From the NCBI RefSeq assembly GCF_022429645.1, contig NZ_CP092480.1, forward strand, positions 2,276,501 through 2,340,500: a stretch of 64,000 nucleotides of DNA, in the 5' to 3' direction. This stretch comes from Lutibacter sp. A80. Its GTDB lineage: Bacteria > Bacteroidota > Bacteroidia > Flavobacteriales > Flavobacteriaceae. Of the stretch, positions 1-6,814 are shown in pieces. Both the position numbers and the translations under genes were made by a program. The notes under the pieces are model-generated. The model was not told the origin of the DNA and did not search any database. It saw only the letters and a program-made list of their open reading frames with translations. Each line of letters opens with the position of its first letter. Positions within the stretch are counted from its first letter, which is position 1.

Positions 1-651
1 ACGTTCAATTTCTCCTGTAATTAAATTACGTGCAATAATACCTCTTGCTTTTCCGTCAATTTTTACAACATCTAACATTTCATGGCGATTGTACATGTCA
101 ATTTTTCCACGAGCAATTTGACGGTTCATTGCAGAATAACAACCTAATAATAATTGTTGTCCTGTTTGTCCTTTAGCATAAAATGTTCTTGACACTAACA
201 CACCACCAAATGAACGATTATCTAACAATCCACCATAATCACGTGCAAAAGGAACACCTTGAGCTACACACTGATCTATAATAGCTCCCGACACTTCAGC
301 TAAACGGTAAACGTTAGCTTCACGTGAGCGATAATCTCCTCCTTTTACGGTATCATAAAATAAGCGATAATTAGAATCACCATCATTTTGATAATTTTTT
401 GCTGCGTTAATTCCCCCTTGAGCTGCAATTGAGTGTGCTCTACGTGGAGAATCTTGATAAGCAAAAGCTTTTACGTTATATCCTAATTCTGCTAGCGAAG
501 CCGCTGCAGAACCTCCTGCTAAACCAGTTCCAACAACAATAATATCAATATTACGTTTGTTCGCTGGATTTACAAGATCTATATTTTCTTTATAAGTTGT
601 CCACTTATCTTTAATTGGACCTTCTGGTACTCTTGAATTTAAAGTAGTCAT
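1..651 (-). CDS. sdhA: Succinate dehydrogenase/fumarate reductase flavoprotein subunit, partial (C-terminus outside window)
   Basis: Oxidises succinate to fumarate (or the reverse) with covalently bound FAD and passes electrons to SdhB and the SdhC quinone site at the inner membrane. About 217 codons are visible, from ATG at 651 to the window edge. Seen: the FAD-binding glycine signature [10 protein letters not shown] near residues 39-48 and, about 35 residues on, [11 protein letters not shown], which contains the histidine that covalently binds FAD in this family. It lies 12 nt downstream of sdhC on the same strand, the order sdhC-sdhA expected for the Bacteroidota two-membrane-heme type; sdhB should follow beyond the window. 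Identity is very likely; truncation is only by the window. Confidence 0.95.
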   Translation of the reverse strand, partial: MTTLNSRVPEGPIKDKWTTYKENIDLVNPANKRNIDIIVVGTGLAGGSAAASLAELGYNVKAFAYQDSPRRAHSIAAQGGINAAKNYQNDGDSNYRLFYDTVKGGDYRSREANVYRLAEVSGAIIDQCVAQGVPFARDYGGLLDNRSFGGVLVSRTFYAKGQTGQQLLLGCYSAMNRQIARGKIDMYNRHEMLDVVKIDGKARGIIARNLITGEIER

Positions 652-663
652 ATTCTCTTAAGA

Positions 664-1341
664 TTAATGGTTAAAATGGTGAAATAAAGCAATTATAATA
701 AATCCTAAAGGAACTACTATTGAATAGATAACACCTAAATTCTTAACACATTTTGTGTATTTATTATTAAAACCCATTGATTGAAAAGCCGATTGGAATC
801 CGTGTGCTAAATGTAAGCCAAGGAAAATGAATGCAACTACATATGCAGCAACTCTCCAAATTGGCACAAACTTGTGTTGTAACTCTTCGAAATAACGATA
901 GCCTTCTTCTCCAGGAAGCACACCGCTCATATCACCTAAAATATACTTAGTGTTAATTTCTGGAATCCAAAAATCAATAAAATGTAAAACAATAAATGCT
1001 AAAATTGTAGCCCCACTGTAAATCATAGTTCTTGACACCCATGAAGAAGTTGCAGCACCATTGAATTTTGCATATTTAACATTTCTAGCACTTTTATTTC
1101 TAATTTCTAAAATGAATCCCATTACAAAGTGAAATACCACTCCAAAAATCAATATAGGTTGCATAGCAAACTGTATTAAAGGATTAGTACCCATAAAGTG
1201 TGACAAATCATTAAAAAGATCTGCACTAAATAATGAAGTAACATTTACTGCTAAATGAATAATTAGAAAAATAATTAAGAAAAGTGCCGATAATGCCATA
1301 GCTACTTTTCTTGCAATTGATGAAGATATAAATCCGCCCAT
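664..1341 (-). CDS. sdhC: Succinate dehydrogenase cytochrome b subunit
   Basis: Membrane anchor that carries heme b and reduces menaquinone for SdhAB. 225 residues, five hydrophobic segments (starting near residues 8, 55, 110, 150 and 195) and several membrane histidines (HLAVN, VFHF, LHFIDF, LHLAHGF), matching the single-chain di-heme type of Wolinella and Bacteroidota rather than the split SdhC/SdhD type. A longer frame reaches ATG at 1401, but a good -7 box (TATATTTG, 1365-1372) lies between the two starts and the family begins with the MGGFISSS-like sequence, so ATG at 1341 is chosen. It leads the sdhCA(B) operon. A TTTAGAATGATT motif shared with the feoAB promoter lies upstream at 1419-1435. 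Confidence 0.93.
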   Translation of the reverse strand: MGGFISSSIARKVAMALSALFLIIFLIIHLAVNVTSLFSADLFNDLSHFMGTNPLIQFAMQPILIFGVVFHFVMGFILEIRNKSARNVKYAKFNGAATSSWVSRTMIYSGATILAFIVLHFIDFWIPEINTKYILGDMSGVLPGEEGYRYFEELQHKFVPIWRVAAYVVAFIFLGLHLAHGFQSAFQSMGFNNKYTKCVKNLGVIYSIVVPLGFIIIALFHHFNH

Positions 1342-1364
1342 TTTTATTAAATTTTTATAAGTTG

Positions 1365-1372
1365 CAAATATA
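1365..1372 (-). promoter_or_regulatory. sdhC promoter, -7 box
   Basis: On the minus strand this reads TATATTTG, an exact match to the Bacteroidota -7 consensus TAnnTTTG, 23 nt before the chosen sdhC ATG. No good TTTG -33 box is visible at the ideal spacing. Its position rules out the longer sdhC start at 1401. Confidence 0.7.
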
Positions 1373-1571
1373 CTATTTTCATTTGATGATGAAAAATACA
1401 AAACAGTCTTCTTTGCTATTTAGAATGATTTTAAAATACATAATTATACTCAATTATTATACTAAAAAGTATGTTTTAAATAATTCTTTAAAGTTTAAAA
1501 AAACACTTTAAATCACTATTAAAATCGATCAAATAGTTTAATTTTTTTTAAACAATAAGGTATTTACACCT

Positions 1572-2150
1572 CTAATTCTGATAGGAATGCTTATAGACAG
1601 CCCCACTAACAATTTTAAACATATCTTCTTCAACACTTTCTCGAGGATATTCAACAAAGCGACCTATTTCTTCTCCATTTCTATAAAAAATAAAAGTAGG
1701 AACTCTAACAACATTAAATCCTTCTTGTAAATTATCTGGTGTTTTTTTACTACGATCTAAAGCTACCAATTTTAAATTATTATAATTAAAATTTGTGGCA
1801 TCTAAAATTTTATAAAAAACAGGTGTTTGTTCTTGACTGTCTCCACACCAAGTTCCCATAAAAGCTTTAATGGTAACATTTTTTAATAATGGTTTTAAAG
1901 CCTCAACAGTTTCTGTGTTTAATTCATAGTTTTCAGAATTAAATTGAAACCAATTATTAAAAGGAGCCTTTAAAAAGTCACTTTTTGCAGCAACTCCAAT
2001 TAAGTTTCCATTAGCATTTAATGTAGCTTTTGAAGGAGCTTCAACTGTAACTTCTGGAGTAATTTGATTTTCAGTAATTATCACATTTTTTTGATTTCCA
2101 CACCCTAAACTAATTACAAGTAGGCAAATCATTAAAATTAGTTTTTTCAT
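1572..2150 (-). CDS. Thioredoxin-fold lipoprotein with CGDS active site
   Basis: 192 residues. The N-terminus is a lipoprotein signal (hydrophobic run ending in SLGCGN, lipid Cys about residue 17), so the protein is anchored in the cell envelope. A thioredoxin-like domain covers roughly residues 80-180. The active-site region is TWCGDSQEQTP, i.e. CGDS in place of CxxC: the resolving cysteine is Ser. The cis-Pro loop RVPTFIFYRNGEEIGR is present. Known thioredoxin-like proteins with WCxDS motifs occur in many bacteria; their redox partner is usually unknown. With one Cys it would form mixed disulfides or act as a carrier or chaperone rather than as a dithiol oxidoreductase (inference). Stands alone between sdhC and gpmI. 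Confidence 0.75.
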   Translation of the reverse strand: MKKLILMICLLVISLGCGNQKNVIITENQITPEVTVEAPSKATLNANGNLIGVAAKSDFLKAPFNNWFQFNSENYELNTETVEALKPLLKNVTIKAFMGTWCGDSQEQTPVFYKILDATNFNYNNLKLVALDRSKKTPDNLQEGFNVVRVPTFIFYRNGEEIGRFVEYPRESVEEDMFKIVSGAVYKHSYQN

Positions 2151-2181
2151 TTGTTTTTATTTTTTTTGAAAATTAAACAAA

Positions 2182-2220
2182 AAAAATGAGAACATTATCA
2201 CTAGATAAGTTCTCATTTTT
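2182..2220 (-). terminator. Rho-independent terminator of gpmI
   Basis: AAAAATGAGAAC at 2182-2193 pairs with GTTCTCATTTTT at 2209-2220; the stem extends inward through TTATC/GATAA with one bulged base and a four-base loop. On the minus strand a T-rich run follows directly, 30 nt after the gpmI stop. Confidence 0.8.
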
Positions 2221-2251
2221 TAAATTTATTTAAACACAAGTTTGTTAAACG

Positions 2252-3769
2252 CTAAACAAGCGGATGTCTTGTCATAGCTTTTGGTTGTTCAATACCCATT
2301 AATTTAAGAATTGTTGGTGCAATATCACCTAAAACACCATCTTCAATATTTTTTATATCCTTATCTACAATAATAAAAGGAACTGGATTAGTTGTATGTG
2401 CAGTATGAGGTGATCCATCAGGATTTTTCATAGTTTCACAGTTACCGTGATCTGCAATAACAATAGTTGTATAGTTGTTTTCGGTTGCTGAAGTAATAAC
2501 TTCTTTTACACACGCATCTACAGCTTCACAAGCTTTTATTGCAGCATCCATATCTCCTGTGTGCCCAACCATATCTCCGTTTGCAAAATTTAAACACACA
2601 AAATCTACTTCTCCTTCTTTAAGTTCAGGAATAATTGCGTCTTTAATTTCATAAGCACTCATTTCTGGTTTTAAATCGTAGGTTGCAACTTTTGGTGAAG
2701 GACATAATAAACGCTTTTCACCTTTAAATTCTTGTTCTCTTCCTCCTGAAAAGAAAAAAGTTACGTGAGGATATTTTTCTGTTTCTGCAATTCTAATTTG
2801 TTTTTTCTCTGCTTTTTCTAATACTTCACCTAAAGTATCAACTAAATTTTCAGTATTATAAATTACGTTAATTCCTTTATAAGTTTCATCGTAATTAGTA
2901 ATTGTTACATAATGAAGCGGTAGAGTTTTCATATCAAATTCTGGATAATCTTGTTGAGTTAATACTTCGGTTAACTCACGTCCTCTATCTGTTCTATAAT
3001 TAAAGAAAATTACAACATCATCTTCTTTTATTTGTGTTTTTGGTGTTCCATCGGCATTGGTCATTATTATTGGCTTAATAAACTCATCTGTTACACCTTC
3101 TGCATAGCTATTTTCAATACTTTCAATAGCATTTGTAGATTTTGTACCTACTCCATTTACCATTGCATCGTAAGAAATTTTTACGCGCTCCCAACGTTTA
3201 TCTCTATCCATTGCAAAATATCTACCAGTAATAGTTGCCACTTCACCAGTAGTTTTAGCCATATGCTCTTGAATATCATTTATAAAGAATTTTCCTGATT
3301 TTGGATCACAATCTCTACCATCAGAAAAAGCGTGTAAATACACATTTTCAGCATTATTTTCAGCAGCTACATCTAATAAACCTTTTAAATGATCGATATG
3401 AGAATGAATACCTCCATTAGAAACTAACCCTAATAAATGAATATTCTTATTATTCTCTTTTGCATATTTAAGCGCATCTAACAAAACTTGCTCTTTACCT
3501 AAAGTTTTGTCTTTAACTGCCATATTAATTCTCACTAGATTTTGGTATACAATTCTACCTGCACCTAAATTCATATGTCCAACTTCACTATTCCCCATTT
3601 GTCCTTCTGGCAAACCTACATGTTCACCATCCGTACGTAAACTAGCGTTTGGATATATATTGTATAAATTATCTATATAGGATGTTTTTGCATTAAAAAT
3701 TGCAGAAACTTTTGGGTCTTGTGTAATTCCCCAACCGTCTAAAATCATTAAAATTACTTTCTTATTCAT
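2252..3769 (-). CDS. gpmI: 2,3-bisphosphoglycerate-independent phosphoglycerate mutase
   Basis: Interconverts 3- and 2-phosphoglycerate in glycolysis and gluconeogenesis; a cytosolic two-metal (usually Mn) enzyme of the alkaline phosphatase superfamily. 505 residues, the normal length. Seen: N-terminal metal site MILDGWG (residues 7-13), the phosphoserine loop MGNSEVGH near residue 60, the substrate loop SDGRDCDP near residue 150, and the C-terminal metal ligands NGDMVGHTGD, ADHGNCE and HTAHTTNPVP. ATG at 3769 lies just behind a -7 box at 3796-3803. Single gene with its own terminator. Confidence 0.98.
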   Translation of the reverse strand: MNKKVILMILDGWGITQDPKVSAIFNAKTSYIDNLYNIYPNASLRTDGEHVGLPEGQMGNSEVGHMNLGAGRIVYQNLVRINMAVKDKTLGKEQVLLDALKYAKENNKNIHLLGLVSNGGIHSHIDHLKGLLDVAAENNAENVYLHAFSDGRDCDPKSGKFFINDIQEHMAKTTGEVATITGRYFAMDRDKRWERVKISYDAMVNGVGTKSTNAIESIENSYAEGVTDEFIKPIIMTNADGTPKTQIKEDDVVIFFNYRTDRGRELTEVLTQQDYPEFDMKTLPLHYVTITNYDETYKGINVIYNTENLVDTLGEVLEKAEKKQIRIAETEKYPHVTFFFSGGREQEFKGEKRLLCPSPKVATYDLKPEMSAYEIKDAIIPELKEGEVDFVCLNFANGDMVGHTGDMDAAIKACEAVDACVKEVITSATENNYTTIVIADHGNCETMKNPDGSPHTAHTTNPVPFIIVDKDIKNIEDGVLGDIAPTILKLMGIEQPKAMTRHPLV

Positions 3770-3795
3770 TTTAAATTGTATTTAATTTTAAGAGT

Positions 3796-3803
3796 CAAAT
3801 ATA
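3796..3803 (-). promoter_or_regulatory. gpmI promoter, -7 box
   Basis: Minus strand TATATTTG, an exact TAnnTTTG match, 26 nt before the gpmI ATG. No clear -33 TTTG. Confidence 0.6.
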
Positions 3804-3983
3804 CGAAGTATTCACGGTAAGCACCTTATAATTAGGCCTTAAATTACTATAAAAATTACTAAAACGATTGCGATATAATTTATTTTAACATCAGGTTAAA
3901 ATATTGTTAATATAAAGAATTCTTGTAACAGAAATTTAAACATAAAGTCTTTTAGATATAAATAAACTTTTAACCTAATCATT

Positions 3984-4397
3984 ATGAAAAAATCAATTTT
4001 ATCTATCGCATTACTATTATCTGTTTTTTTGGTTTCTGCCAAAAATGATATAACAGAAAAAACACCTACAAAACATTTTAACCTTTCAACAAACGTAAAT
4101 GCTTTTTGTAAATTAATACAAATGGGCGATTACGATGCTGTACGCGCCTTAATTGAAGAAGGAGAAAACATAAACTTAAAATCTAGCGGATTAACACCTT
4201 TAATGTTTGCTGCAAGGCATAACAAAACTGAAATTGCCAAATTACTTATTGAAAATGGAGCGAAACTAAAGTTAAAAAGTAGTAAAAATGGTTTTACAGC
4301 TCTAAAATGGGCAGAAGCATCAAATGCAAAAGAAACATATGCGGTTATTAAAAATGCGCTGCAAAAGAAAAAAAACAAAAAAAGAAATAAGAAATAG
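3984..4397 (+). CDS. Small exported ankyrin-repeat protein
   Basis: 137 residues. A cleavable signal peptide (KKSILSIALLLSVFLVSA, residues 2-19) suggests export to the periplasm. Two to three ankyrin repeats follow at about residues 40-120: DYDAVRALIEEGENINLKSS, then GLTPLMFAARHNKTEIAKLLIENGA, then GFTALKWAEASNAKETYAVI. The C-terminus is a lysine/arginine/asparagine-rich tail (KKKNKKRNKK). Ankyrin repeats bind other proteins; no partner can be deduced here. It is a single gene with a terminator behind it and a 214-nt gap in front. Flavobacterial genomes often carry such short ankyrin proteins near stress genes, and Dps is the convergent neighbour. Confidence 0.85.
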   Translation: MKKSILSIALLLSVFLVSAKNDITEKTPTKHFNLSTNVNAFCKLIQMGDYDAVRALIEEGENINLKSSGLTPLMFAARHNKTEIAKLLIENGAKLKLKSSKNGFTALKWAEASNAKETYAVIKNALQKKKNKKRNKK

Positions 4398-4413
4398 GCT
4401 ATTTCTAAACAAA

Positions 4414-4446
4414 CCCACAGATTAAAAATTAATCTGGGGGTTTTGT
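4414..4446. terminator. Bidirectional terminator between ankyrin gene and dps
   Basis: CCCaCAGATTAA pairs with TTAATCTGgGGG (one A-G mismatch), followed on the plus strand by TTTTGTTTTG. It lies between the convergent stops at 4397 and 4478. Confidence 0.75.
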
Positions 4447-4477
4447 TTTGTTATAATTTATTAAAAAACTATTGATA

Positions 4478-4990
4478 TTATTTAACCCAAGAGGTAAACA
4501 TCCAATTTCTTTTTTCTAATATTCTCATAAAATCCGTTATTATTTGCTCTGTAACATTATCTCCAATATCTAGAGCTGCATTTACAACATTTAGCATTTT
4601 ATTATGCAAAATATCATAATCTTTAAGCACTTGGTTTACCATTTCAACAGATGTCATTTTATCTGCCTTAACTTCTTTAATTTCAGAAACATCTAAAATC
4701 TCTTTCATTGTCATTGAAGGCTTAATTCCAAATACTCTAATTCTTTCGGCAAGCGTATCAATATGTTCCTTAACTAAATTATACTCATTCTCAAATTCTT
4801 GATGTAATTCAAAAAAATCAGCTCCATCAACATTCCAATGAAAATTTCTTAATTTATGATAATGTACAGTATAATTAGCTATTAACTCATTTATATTCAC
4901 AACAATTTCAGCGGTTTCTAAATAAGTAAATCCTAGTTTTCTATATGTTTTCTTTATTGATGTATTTGTATTTTTTGTAAGTGTTTCCAT
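4478..4990 (-). CDS. dps: Dps family DNA-protecting ferritin-like protein
   Basis: Dodecameric mini-ferritin that oxidises Fe(II) with peroxide and shields DNA in starvation or oxidative stress. 170 residues, the usual length. Seen: the four-helix ferritin pattern and the inter-subunit ferroxidase ligands: HYHKLRNFHWNVDG (His near residues 44 and 50), followed by FFELHQEFENEY and VKEHIDTLAERIRVFG (Asp and Glu). The N-terminal 20 residues are polar and lysine-rich, as in Dps proteins that touch DNA. A 10-11-bp-arm inverted repeat sits 28-58 nt upstream of the ATG and may be regulatory. Confidence 0.93.
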   Translation of the reverse strand: METLTKNTNTSIKKTYRKLGFTYLETAEIVVNINELIANYTVHYHKLRNFHWNVDGADFFELHQEFENEYNLVKEHIDTLAERIRVFGIKPSMTMKEILDVSEIKEVKADKMTSVEMVNQVLKDYDILHNKMLNVVNAALDIGDNVTEQIITDFMRILEKRNWMFTSWVK

Positions 4991-5017
4991 GTTTTATAGT
5001 ATGTAATAGTTAATGTT

Positions 5018-5048
5018 ATTTTACCTCCATAATTAAAGGTGGTAAAAT
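5018..5048. promoter_or_regulatory. Inverted repeat in the dps leader, possible operator
   Basis: ATTTTACCtCC (5018-5028) and GGtGGTAAAAT (5038-5048) are 11-base arms with one T-T mismatch and a nine-base spacer, 28 nt upstream of the dps ATG. Not followed by a T-run on the minus strand, so an operator or leader hairpin fits better than a terminator. Which protein would bind is unknown. Confidence 0.4.
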
Positions 5049-5250
5049 GCTAAAATGTTTTGTAAAGTAATTTGGGTACTGAAATAAAATAGTTAGACCT
5101 TATTAAAGCCTAAATAACATGATTTTTGAAGAATTTTCTTTGATATATCATACCATGTAATATAAATATTAAGACTAAAAAGTCAAATCTTTAACATTTT
5201 TTAACAAGTTAAAATACGATATAACAGCTTACTTTTAATACTAAAAAAAC

Positions 5251-6024
5251 TTATTTCTTATATTTTTCAATAGCTTCTTTTATTTTTTGAATTCTATTTT
5301 CAGGATCTGGATGTGTACTCATTCTTTCTGGTGTGCTGTTAGGACCTGCAGCCTGCTTTAATATTTCCATAACACCAATTAATTCAATAGGATTGTAACC
5401 TGCATCAATCATAAATTTAACACCTAGATCGTCACTTTCCAATTCATCTTCTCTACCATAACTCATATTAATAATATTAGCCAATACAGCCGCTCCTTGT
5501 GCAGTGCTAGGATCAATACCTACCGCAACACCATTTAACAAACCCTCGGTTAAGTTTTGCTTAGACATACGCTCTGCTGAATGACGACCGACAACGTGAC
5601 CGATTTCATGACCTAAAACACCCGCTAACTGATCTTCATTTTCTAATCTAGAAAATAATGCATAAGTAATAAATATTTGTCCGCCAGGTAATGCAAAGGC
5701 ATTTATAGTTTTTTCGTCTTTCAATAAATGGAAATCGTATTTATAATTTGTTTGCTTTGCAATACTATTATTTACCAACTTTTCACCAACTTGATCGACA
5801 AATTGCTGGTATTTTTGATCGGGATACAAACCTCCATGTTGCTGAGCCATGGTTGGTGCACTTTGTAAACCAATAGCAATTTCATCATCTACAGAAATAG
5901 ATATATGTTGTTTTTTACCTGTATACTTGTTTACCTCACTATTAGAAAAGTATTGAAATAGAGAAAAAATAACAATCCCTGCACCAATTAACAGTTTAAC
6001 TTTAGAATTTCCTTTTTTTTTCAT
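5251..6024 (-). CDS. M48 family zinc metallopeptidase (periplasmic, BepA/LoiP-like)
   Basis: Zinc endopeptidase of the Ste24/HtpX clan; exported members degrade misfolded envelope proteins. 257 residues from ATG at 6024. An N-terminal hydrophobic segment (residues 9-24) acts as signal or anchor. The zinc site is HEIGHVVGRH (about residues 140-149) with the third ligand in ELESDDLGVKFM. The C-terminus has STHPDPENRIQKI, typical of this group. An alternative ATG at 6057 would overlap a near-consensus -7 box (TATATTTA, 6047-6054), so the shorter start is preferred. Substrate unknown. It stands alone between dps and the rhodanese gene. Confidence 0.9.
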   Translation of the reverse strand: MKKKGNSKVKLLIGAGIVIFSLFQYFSNSEVNKYTGKKQHISISVDDEIAIGLQSAPTMAQQHGGLYPDQKYQQFVDQVGEKLVNNSIAKQTNYKYDFHLLKDEKTINAFALPGGQIFITYALFSRLENEDQLAGVLGHEIGHVVGRHSAERMSKQNLTEGLLNGVAVGIDPSTAQGAAVLANIINMSYGREDELESDDLGVKFMIDAGYNPIELIGVMEILKQAAGPNSTPERMSTHPDPENRIQKIKEAIEKYKK

Positions 6025-6267
6025 CTTTTTAATATTACGTAGTTTGTAAATATACAATCTTAATTTTTTACAAAATACACACGTTTTATCTTAAAGTTTT
6101 TAGTTTTCTTAAAATAACACAATGGCTTCTTCTTTAAAAAGCAAAAAAACACTAATTAAACCCAAGTTATAGATAATGAGAGCTATACATATTTGATTTA
6201 AATAGTTTACTAAAAATTTTAAAGAATTTTTAGTAACTCCTGTTACCAATTTTTAGTTAATATAACC

Positions 6268-6275
6268 TATATTTG
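6268..6275 (+). promoter_or_regulatory. Rhodanese gene promoter, -7 box
   Basis: TATATTTG, an exact TAnnTTTG match, 23 nt before the ATG at 6299. Confidence 0.65.
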
Positions 6276-6298
6276 CGCGAAATTAAAAATATAAAAAA

Positions 6299-6610
6299 AT
6301 GAGTTTTTTCGGTTTATTTGGTGGAGATAGTAGCGAATCATCAATTGAGGAATATTTAAAAGAGGGAGCAGTAGTGATAGATGTTAGAACAGTTGAAGAG
6401 TATGAAAGTGGTCATGTTAACGGTTCAAAAAACATTGTTTTAAATACAATTCCAACAAAAGTTAAAGAAATTAAAGCCCTAAATAAAAAAGTGATAGCTG
6501 TTTGTAGAAGCGGAGCAAGAAGTGGACAAGCAACTTCATTTTTAAAAGAACAAGGTATTGATGTTATTAACGGTGGTCCTTGGCAAAATGTAGCTAAATT
6601 TGTAAATTAA
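6299..6610 (+). CDS. Single-domain rhodanese-like sulfurtransferase
   Basis: 103 residues, a complete single rhodanese domain after a short lead (MSFFGLFGGDSSES). Seen: the CH2A-like DVRTVEEYESGHVNGSKNI (residues 28-46), and the active loop CRSGARSGQA near residue 70, with the Cys that carries persulfide sulfur. No signal peptide, so cytosolic. Members move sulfane sulfur from thiosulfate or other persulfides to acceptors; the real substrate here is unknown. The terminator behind it is shared with the feo operon. Confidence 0.92.
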   Translation: MSFFGLFGGDSSESSIEEYLKEGAVVIDVRTVEEYESGHVNGSKNIVLNTIPTKVKEIKALNKKVIAVCRSGARSGQATSFLKEQGIDVINGGPWQNVAKFVN

Positions 6611-6634
6611 ACTACATCCACGTTTTTAAAAAAT

Positions 6635-6674
6635 AAAAACTCCAAAACTTATTTTAATAAGTTTTGGAGTTTTT
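6635..6674. terminator. Strong bidirectional terminator
   Basis: AAAAACTCCAAAACTTATT and AATAAGTTTTGGAGTTTTT form a nearly perfect hairpin with a very short loop, flanked by A and T runs on either side. It separates the rhodanese gene (ending 6610) from the converging feo operon (ending 6698). Confidence 0.9.
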
Positions 6675-6697
6675 TTTATAATGTATAATACCTAATA

Positions 6698-6814
6698 TTA
6701 ACAACTTCCACAATTGGTGTCACAGCCACCTTTCTTTTTAGATTTAAAAAAGTATTTTTTCACCAAAAATGCAATGGCTAAACCTAGCGCTATGTAAACT
6801 AAAATATCTTGCAT
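6698..6814 (-). CDS. FeoB-associated Cys-rich membrane protein
   Basis: A 38-residue protein. An N-terminal membrane helix (DILVYIALGLAIAFLVKKYFF) is followed by a lysine-rich stretch and a Cys-rich tail, GGCDTNCGSC. This matches the short family known as FeoB-associated Cys-rich membrane proteins, which takes the place of FeoC in many Bacteroidota and Firmicutes. Its ATG (6814) shares one base with the feoB stop (TAATG), so it is translationally coupled and last in feoA-feoB-this gene. The three cysteines could bind iron or an Fe-S cluster and tune the transporter (inference). Confidence 0.85.
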   Translation of the reverse strand: MQDILVYIALGLAIAFLVKKYFFKSKKKGGCDTNCGSC

